Source of the DNA: Nitrospinaceae bacterium
Lineage (GTDB): Bacteria > Nitrospinota > Nitrospinia > Nitrospinales > VA-1
DNA length: 10,315 nucleotides
Reading direction: 5' to 3'
Assembly: GCA_029261435.1 (NCBI GenBank)
Contig: JAJDBI010000245.1
Coordinates: forward strand, 1 to 10,315
Under the pieces are notes generated by a model. It saw only the letters and a program-made list of their open reading frames with translations, was not told where the DNA came from and ran no database searches. The first letter of the stretch is position 1; the number at the start of each line of letters is the position of its first letter. The position numbers and the translations under genes were made by a program. Below, in pieces: positions 6,365 to 10,315 of this stretch.

Positions 6365-7567
6365 ATGAAGTGGGTTTCCGCGCTCTCTCGACAAACCGAT
6401 ATTGACAGTGCAATACAAGAAGCGGCGGAATCCGCCATCCAACAACTTGGTAAAGATCAGGCCGACTTGACCGTCGTGTTTGTTTCTCCCCAGTTTAAGG
6501 AGTTCTATGACAAGGTTCCCGAACTGGTCAGCCGTTATCTCAAGCCCGGATTGCTTTTTGGCTGTTCAGGGGGTGGAATCATAGGTAATGGCGAAGAGGC
6601 CGAGCAACAGGCTGCGGTCAGCATCACCTGTGCTGAACTTCCAGGTGTTAAAATTCAGACGATCCAATCCGACACTACCGAGTTGCCGGACCAGGATACT
6701 TCTCCTTCCGTTTGGCGCGAATGGTTGAAGGTGAACGTGGAGGACAATCCTCATTTTGTTTTTCTGGCAGACCCATTTTCATTCCGAGGCGAAGAGTTTC
6801 TGGCAGGAGTAGATTTTGCCTATCCCAACAGTAAAAAAGTTGGAGGTCTCGCCAGTGGTGCTCAGGCACAAGGGGGGAACGCAATGTATCTTGGAGATAA
6901 GATTTATGATAGCGGGCTGATAGGCATCGCGTTGAGCGGAGATATCGAGGTCGATACTATCGTAGCGCAAGGGTGCCGTCCCATTGGCGAACCCATGCAA
7001 ATCACCCAATGCGAGCATAACCTCCTGAAAGAACTGGGGGGAAAGCCGCCGCTGGAAGTTCTTCAGGAACTGAATGGAACTTTATCAGATGAAGATAAAA
7101 AGCTGATCCAGAGTTCTCTGTTTCTGGGAATAGAAATGGACCCCATGAAAGACAATCCTCAACAGGGAGATTTTCTCATTCGTAATTTGATGGGGGTTGA
7201 TCGGGAAAGCGGAGCAGTGGCTATCGGTGCGCTGTTAAGAAATGGGCAGCTGGTGCAGTTTCATCTGCGCGACAAAAAGATGTCGGCAGAAGACCTGGAT
7301 GTGATGTTGACCCGCTACCTGAATCAGGGTAACGCCGAAAACGCCAAGGGTGCTCTGTTGTTTTCCTGTCTGGGCCGAGGAGAGTACCTATATGGGAAAC
7401 CCAATCACGACACTGATATGTTTCAGGGGAAACTGGGCAAAATTCCTCTGGGAGGATTTTTCTGCAACGGAGAGATCGGCCCTGTGGGGAAGACTACTTT
7501 TCTACATGGTTACACCAGCTCGTTCGGCATTTTCCGCTCAGCTAGGCGCGGGGCCGAAGAGCAATGA
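6365..7567 (+). CDS. FIST-domain protein, FIST_N plus FIST_C (400 aa)
   Basis: FIST domains were proposed as intracellular sensors of small ligands, perhaps amino acids, and are often joined to signalling domains. Here both halves are present and nothing else. The N-terminal half (about 25-200) has the alternating strands of FIST_N, including TVVFVSPQF and LLFGCSGGGIIGNGEE. The C-terminal half (about 210-385) has the FIST_C pattern, including GALLFSCLGRG and, near the end, GGFFCNGEIGPVGKTTFLHG then YTSSFGIF. There is no signal peptide, transmembrane helix, kinase, GGDEF or methyl-accepting domain, so any output must go through a partner. The start is well set: AGGAG lies 6 nt before ATG 6365. 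The gene follows the haem oxidase by 38 nt and precedes the MBL-fold gene by 61 nt, which suggests co-transcription. Ligand and role are unknown; a link to haem metabolism is only implied by position. Confidence 0.9.
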   Translation: MKWVSALSRQTDIDSAIQEAAESAIQQLGKDQADLTVVFVSPQFKEFYDKVPELVSRYLKPGLLFGCSGGGIIGNGEEAEQQAAVSITCAELPGVKIQTIQSDTTELPDQDTSPSVWREWLKVNVEDNPHFVFLADPFSFRGEEFLAGVDFAYPNSKKVGGLASGAQAQGGNAMYLGDKIYDSGLIGIALSGDIEVDTIVAQGCRPIGEPMQITQCEHNLLKELGGKPPLEVLQELNGTLSDEDKKLIQSSLFLGIEMDPMKDNPQQGDFLIRNLMGVDRESGAVAIGALLRNGQLVQFHLRDKKMSAEDLDVMLTRYLNQGNAENAKGALLFSCLGRGEYLYGKPNHDTDMFQGKLGKIPLGGFFCNGEIGPVGKTTFLHGYTSSFGIFRSARRGAEEQ

Positions 7568-7628
7568 CTCGTTGAGTCGAGAGAGTCTTGTTGTATCAAT
7601 GGCAAATAGCGGCTAGCAGGGTGAAAGT

Positions 7629-8381
7629 ATGAGGGTCACAATACTGGGTTCGGGTACAGCAAAGCCTTCATTGGAACGCAATTCTTCTGGCGCACTCATT
7701 CAGGAAGAGGACACAAACACCCTGATTGATTTCGGCTATGGAACCCTGAAACAACTTTTGCATCTGGGAATCACCTATCACGATATAGACCGGATTTTTT
7801 TTACACATAATCACCCGGACCATATGTGTGATTTGATTCCCTTTTTATTTGGTGCACACTATCCTCCCTCAGCAAGAAAAAAAGATCTGGAGATTGTGGC
7901 TGGGCCGGGTTTTCAGGAGTTCTTCGATAAGCTTATGTCAGCGTTCGGGCGTTGGCTTGTTCCCACGGAATATAAGATCTGTATCAATGAAATAGATGAA
8001 GGGTCGAAAAAGTTTGGCCTTCATCAAGTGACGTTCAAAAAAGTCAAGCATATCGAGATGAGTCGAGGCTACCGATTTGAGAATTCGGCGGGAAAGTCAG
8101 TGGTGTTATCTGGAGACACTGACTATTGTCAGGGCATGATCGAGTTGGGCCGAGAGGCAGACCTTATGATTCTAGAATGCGCTATGCCGGATGAACAAAA
8201 AATTGCCGGGCACCTGGTACCTTCACTGGCTGGCAAGTTGGCGCAAGAAGCTGACTGCAAAACGCTTTGCCTCACTCATTTTTATCCACCCTGTGATTTG
8301 GATGTCATGCGCAAAACTGTATCCGCCCTTTACACGGGTGAATTAGTTCTGGCGCATGACCTCATGCAGTTTGAGTTATAA
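7629..8381 (+). CDS. RNase Z-like metallo-beta-lactamase-fold hydrolase (250 aa)
   Basis: The protein has the full set of di-zinc ligands of the MBL fold: H60-x-H62-x-D64-H65 (THNHPDHM), H141 in VKHIEM, D163 in SGDTDY, H195 in GHLVPS and H217 in LTHFYP. The N-terminus, ILGSGTAKPSLERNSS, and the H-L-x(n)-A-x-x-A-x(n)-L-T-H-F end resemble RNase Z and related arylsulfatase/phosphodiesterase-like proteins. True tRNase Z enzymes are somewhat longer, with a flexible exosite arm for tRNA that I do not see here. I therefore prefer a general MBL hydrolase to tRNA 3'-end processing. There is no signal peptide, so it is cytoplasmic. AGGGTGA lies just upstream of ATG 7629 and fixes the start. It is the third gene of the haem oxidase-FIST run. 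Substrate unknown. Confidence 0.92.
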   Translation: MRVTILGSGTAKPSLERNSSGALIQEEDTNTLIDFGYGTLKQLLHLGITYHDIDRIFFTHNHPDHMCDLIPFLFGAHYPPSARKKDLEIVAGPGFQEFFDKLMSAFGRWLVPTEYKICINEIDEGSKKFGLHQVTFKKVKHIEMSRGYRFENSAGKSVVLSGDTDYCQGMIELGREADLMILECAMPDEQKIAGHLVPSLAGKLAQEADCKTLCLTHFYPPCDLDVMRKTVSALYTGELVLAHDLMQFEL

Positions 8382-8389
8382 CAGGGCTC

Positions 8390-8548
8390 TTATTTCTTTC
8401 CTTCTCTTTTGTCTTCGATAAAATCCACCACAAACATGAACACCCGCAGGATTCCAATGGTTGCGAATATGCCCAATAACAACTGCAACAAGGGTGGCAG
8501 GGCCGTGACAAAATTTGTAATGCTTTCTATGAGTTGTGTTGTGTCCAA
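8390..8548 (-). CDS. Small single-pass membrane protein (52 aa), TTG start
   Basis: On the minus strand a frame begins TTG GAC ACA ACA and ends at TAA (8392-8390). The product starts M-D-T-T-Q-L-I-E-S-I. It has one hydrophobic segment, about residues 18-41, with LLQLLLGIFATIGILRVFMF at its core. It ends in a charged tail, DFIEDKREGKK. Such a layout is typical of genuine small membrane proteins and is unlikely by chance in this position. GGGG lies about 8 nt before the TTG as a modest ribosome site; no ATG or GTG is available in frame before an upstream stop. The gene is convergent with the MBL-fold gene, the two stops being 8 nt apart. I recognise no family. Its length is below the usual annotation cut-off, so it may be missing from published annotations. 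Confidence 0.6.
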   Translation of the reverse strand: MDTTQLIESITNFVTALPPLLQLLLGIFATIGILRVFMFVVDFIEDKREGKK

Positions 8549-8856
8549 AAAATACCCCGCAATTTTTGAAAGAGTTTGTGATCAAAGCATATTAGCGGAA
8601 TAGAATACCATCTGCTAATCCTGAAGGCGAATGAGAAAGAACTCATTAAGCCGAAAGCATCGTTGCTGGCGGTGAAAAACTATTTACTCCTTCGAGGCAC
8701 GAAGTTTAAAGAAAAATATCACGGTTATTGCCTCCATGGCTGGTGGAACTTATTGAAAACATTTTGCTCCCTGCAAATTGCCAGTTAGGTGTTCATTCCA
8801 TTTTTTTTCTCCGGTATAATCCATGGTAATCGCTCAATTGTAAAAAGGATGAGTAC
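8549..8856. other. Intergenic region of about 300 nt with one promoter
   Basis: I see no RNA gene, repeat or convincing coding frame here. A frame at about 8590-8790 (plus) is open for over 60 codons but lacks an ATG and any ribosome site. The last 45 nt hold the promoter and ribosome site of the next gene. The promoter of the small minus-strand gene should also lie here, but only a weak TTAGCA/TAATAT pair with an 18-nt gap is visible on minus. Confidence 0.5.
8815..8820 (+). promoter_or_regulatory. Consensus -10 box upstream of the DUF1566 gene
   Basis: A perfect TATAAT stands 36 nt before the start codon. The hexamer 17 nt upstream (TTCATT, 8792-8797) matches the -35 consensus at only three positions, so the promoter may be weak or activator-dependent. 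Transcription would begin near 8827. Confidence 0.5.
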
Positions 8857-9357
8857 ATGCCAGCTAATTTGAATTTTGTTCCAGCAATATTCCTTGTTAT
8901 TTTTTTCAATGTCATTCCGGTTGGTGCAGCAGGTTTTATTGATAATCAGAATGGCACCGTAACAGATTCCGATACCGGCTTGGTTTGGCAGAAAGGGGAT
9001 TCTTTTCATGAACTGAAAAAAGGACTTAACTGGTATGAGGCCTGGGAGTATATCTCCAGAAAAAACCTGGAAAAGTTTGCCGGACATGATAACTGGCGTC
9101 TGCCTACCCGGAAAGAATTGAACGATCTATGGATATCTTCAGGTAAGATAAAAAGCAAGGATGAAGAAGTTCTTGGGCTTCCCCGCGGGTTTGAAGGGGG
9201 AGGCAGTTATTATATCTGGACCGGTGACGAACGTGGACTGGACCATGCATGGTATTTTGGCCTGGGTCATAAAGAAAATTATTTTAACCTGAAAGATCTG
9301 GCAGACTTGGAGCAAGGTGTCAAAATGGTCACTGGGCGTGAGGCCAGCGTGCAATAG
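8857..9357 (+). CDS. Exported Lcl_C/DUF1566 domain protein (166 aa)
   Basis: Residues 1-25 form a hydrophobic signal peptide, probably cut after VGA-A, though the start (MPANLN) lacks the usual Lys or Arg. The mature part matches the Lcl_C/DUF1566 domain, a C-type-lectin-like fold seen in many secreted bacterial proteins. Visible blocks are FIDNQNGTVTDSDTGLVWQK (27-46), then the NWYEAWEY helix (58-65), DNWRLPTRKEL (78-88) and YYIWTGDE. The usual closing V-R-C-V-R-G is replaced by VKMVTGRE. The domain fills the whole mature protein. Family members are thought to bind surface glycans or other ligands; no enzyme activity can be claimed. ATG 8857 has AAAGG about 8 nt upstream and no other in-frame start follows the upstream stop at 8827. 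The cytochrome gene follows about 80 nt later in the same direction and could share the transcript. Confidence 0.88.
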   Translation: MPANLNFVPAIFLVIFFNVIPVGAAGFIDNQNGTVTDSDTGLVWQKGDSFHELKKGLNWYEAWEYISRKNLEKFAGHDNWRLPTRKELNDLWISSGKIKSKDEEVLGLPRGFEGGGSYYIWTGDERGLDHAWYFGLGHKENYFNLKDLADLEQGVKMVTGREASVQ

Positions 9358-9439
9358 CTTGGTTGGGCTATCGTAGTTAGCTCGGCTTGAAGAGTTTTAC
9401 TATTTACCACCGCCGGTTGGACGGTAGGAGATAATGGAT

Positions 9440-10315
9440 ATGAAACAAAAAGCACGATTTACTCTATCTGGGTTAACGTTGTTGATATTTATGTGTTCTG
9501 TTTCGTTAACGACGGCGCAGGAACATAAAATGGATCATGGTGAAATGAGCCACTCAGCACCGGGAGGAGAGTACCGGACTGACGAGCCAATGGATCATGG
9601 TGGTCATGGCGGGATGCACCACGGCGAAGGGGATGGTTTATTCCGCACCCGTGGGTCGCATGATCAGCCCGGTCTGTCCAAGCCTGAGGATATGGACTCC
9701 AAAAGTCTTCTGGCTCGTGGTCGTAACATTTATTTGCATATGTGCGTGTTTTGCCATGGAGAAGATGGCAACGGTGGCGGTAAAGCTGTTGAATATTTAT
9801 ATCCCTGGCCGAGAGACTTCAGGGAGGGAATTTTTAAATTCCGCTCCACTCCGACAGGCACTCTTCCTCGCGATGAAGATTTGTATCGAACTATCATAAG
9901 CGGTATTCCCGGCACCTCCATGCCCGCCTGGAAAGACGCATTGAGTCCTGAAGATACCTGGGCTTTGATCAATCATATTAAAAACTTTTCTCCGCGGTTT
10001 AAAAAAGAACCACAGGGTGAGAAAATTGAGGTTGTCAAGGTTCTTGCCTCTACACCTGCGTTGGTGACTCGAGGCAAGAAACTTTTTAAAGAACTAAAAT
10101 GTTTCCGTTGTCACGGCGATTCTTTAAAGGGGGATGGCGAACTGTCAGAATCTCTGATGGATGCCTGGAAGCATGCTGTTTTTGTACATGATATCACCAA
10201 CCCGCATTATTTTAAAAGTGGACACAAGCCAGCAGATCTTTTCAGGACCATTACTTCTGGGCTGGATGGAACTCCTATGGGTTCTTATGTTCACATTCCT
10301 GAAAAAGACCGTTGG
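9440..10315 (+). CDS. Periplasmic diheme cytochrome c (5' part, 292 codons, runs off the window)
   Basis: A signal peptide (1-26, MKQKARF then a hydrophobic core, probable cut at TTA-Q) directs export. The mature N-terminus (27-74) is rich in His, Met and Gly, for example MDHGGHGGMHHGEGDG. Two class I cytochrome c domains follow, each with one covalent haem: CVFCH (102-106) and CFRCH (221-225). Likely distal Met ligands are M161 in GIPGTSMPAW and M280 in GLDGTPMGSY. The block GTLPRDEDLYRTIISGIPGT and the EDTWALINHIK helix are typical of electron-transfer cytochromes near membrane respiratory enzymes. Some relatives continue into an ethylbenzene-dehydrogenase-like haem-binding domain, which would lie beyond the edge. 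AGGAG (9426-9430) is 9 nt from ATG 9440, better spaced than the in-frame ATG 9434 (3 nt). It probably carries electrons in the periplasm; donor and acceptor are unknown. Confidence 0.92.
   Translation, partial: MKQKARFTLSGLTLLIFMCSVSLTTAQEHKMDHGEMSHSAPGGEYRTDEPMDHGGHGGMHHGEGDGLFRTRGSHDQPGLSKPEDMDSKSLLARGRNIYLHMCVFCHGEDGNGGGKAVEYLYPWPRDFREGIFKFRSTPTGTLPRDEDLYRTIISGIPGTSMPAWKDALSPEDTWALINHIKNFSPRFKKEPQGEKIEVVKVLASTPALVTRGKKLFKELKCFRCHGDSLKGDGELSESLMDAWKHAVFVHDITNPHYFKSGHKPADLFRTITSGLDGTPMGSYVHIPEKDRW

Noticed and set aside
8376..8585. 69-codon minus-strand frame with several His and Cys residues
   Set aside because: It overlaps the 52-residue membrane-protein frame on the same strand and has no coherent domain. 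The other frame gives a clean transmembrane protein.
8590..8790. Plus-strand frame open for over 60 codons (…KELIKPKASLL…)
   Set aside because: It has no ATG or ribosome site, only internal TTG/GTG codons, and no recognisable similarity. It could be a gene remnant, but I cannot support it.
8785..9087. 100-codon minus-strand frame
   Set aside because: It is antisense to the DUF1566 gene, whose signal peptide and domain blocks are clear.
9365..9383. Hairpin GGGCTA/TAGCTC after the DUF1566 gene, a possible terminator
   Set aside because: The stem is six pairs with one G/T, and no T-run follows directly. It is too weak to call.
9597..9899. 100-codon plus-strand frame
   Set aside because: It overlaps the cytochrome c frame, which carries two CxxCH motifs and continues to the window end.

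Overview
The window looks like a chromosomal region of an aerobic or microaerobic Gram-negative bacterium. The evidence is a periplasmic diheme cytochrome c, an exported lipoprotein, an oxygen-dependent (HemY-type) protoporphyrinogen oxidase, bacterial Shine-Dalgarno sites and sigma70-like promoters. The mix of genes would suit a Nitrospina-like nitrite oxidiser or a deltaproteobacterial relative. That placement is a guess from gene style; no marker gene here proves it. I see no rRNA, tRNA, CRISPR array, insertion sequence or phage gene.

Layout. At the left edge, reading leftwards, is the start of a lipoprotein that looks like a peptide/solute-binding protein (1-163, partial). A divergent intergenic region with a 9-bp inverted repeat separates it from two tandem genes reading right (369-1034 and 1038-2516). 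Both encode cytoplasmic-looking leucine-rich-repeat proteins of the ribonuclease-inhibitor type, built from strictly 27-residue units. Convergent to them is a DHH/DHHA1 phosphoesterase (2565-3782, minus) with a near-consensus promoter. Its first metal-binding motif lacks the usual His. Next, also on minus, is a two-gene unit: a short two-helix ferritin-like protein (4372-4740) followed after 6 nt by a double zinc-ribbon protein with an acidic tail (3949-4365).

Divergent from that unit is a rightward run: protoporphyrinogen oxidase (4902-6326), a stand-alone FIST-domain protein (6365-7567) and an RNase Z-like metallo-beta-lactamase-fold hydrolase (7629-8381). The short gaps suggest one transcript. 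A 52-residue single-pass membrane protein gene lies convergently behind it (8390-8548, minus, TTG start). The right end holds a secreted Lcl_C/DUF1566 domain protein (8857-9357). It is followed by the 5' part of a diheme cytochrome c with a His/Met-rich N-terminus (9440 to the window end, partial).

How they work together. The haem-synthesis gene, the ferritin-like/zinc-ribbon pair opposite it and the cytochrome c make an iron/haem/redox theme plausible, but only the operon layouts are visible directly. The best candidates for something undescribed are the register-perfect LRR pair, the ferritin-like plus zinc-ribbon pair (parts like those of a rubrerythrin, on two small proteins), the haem oxidase-FIST-hydrolase operon, and the small membrane protein. 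None is a proven new system.
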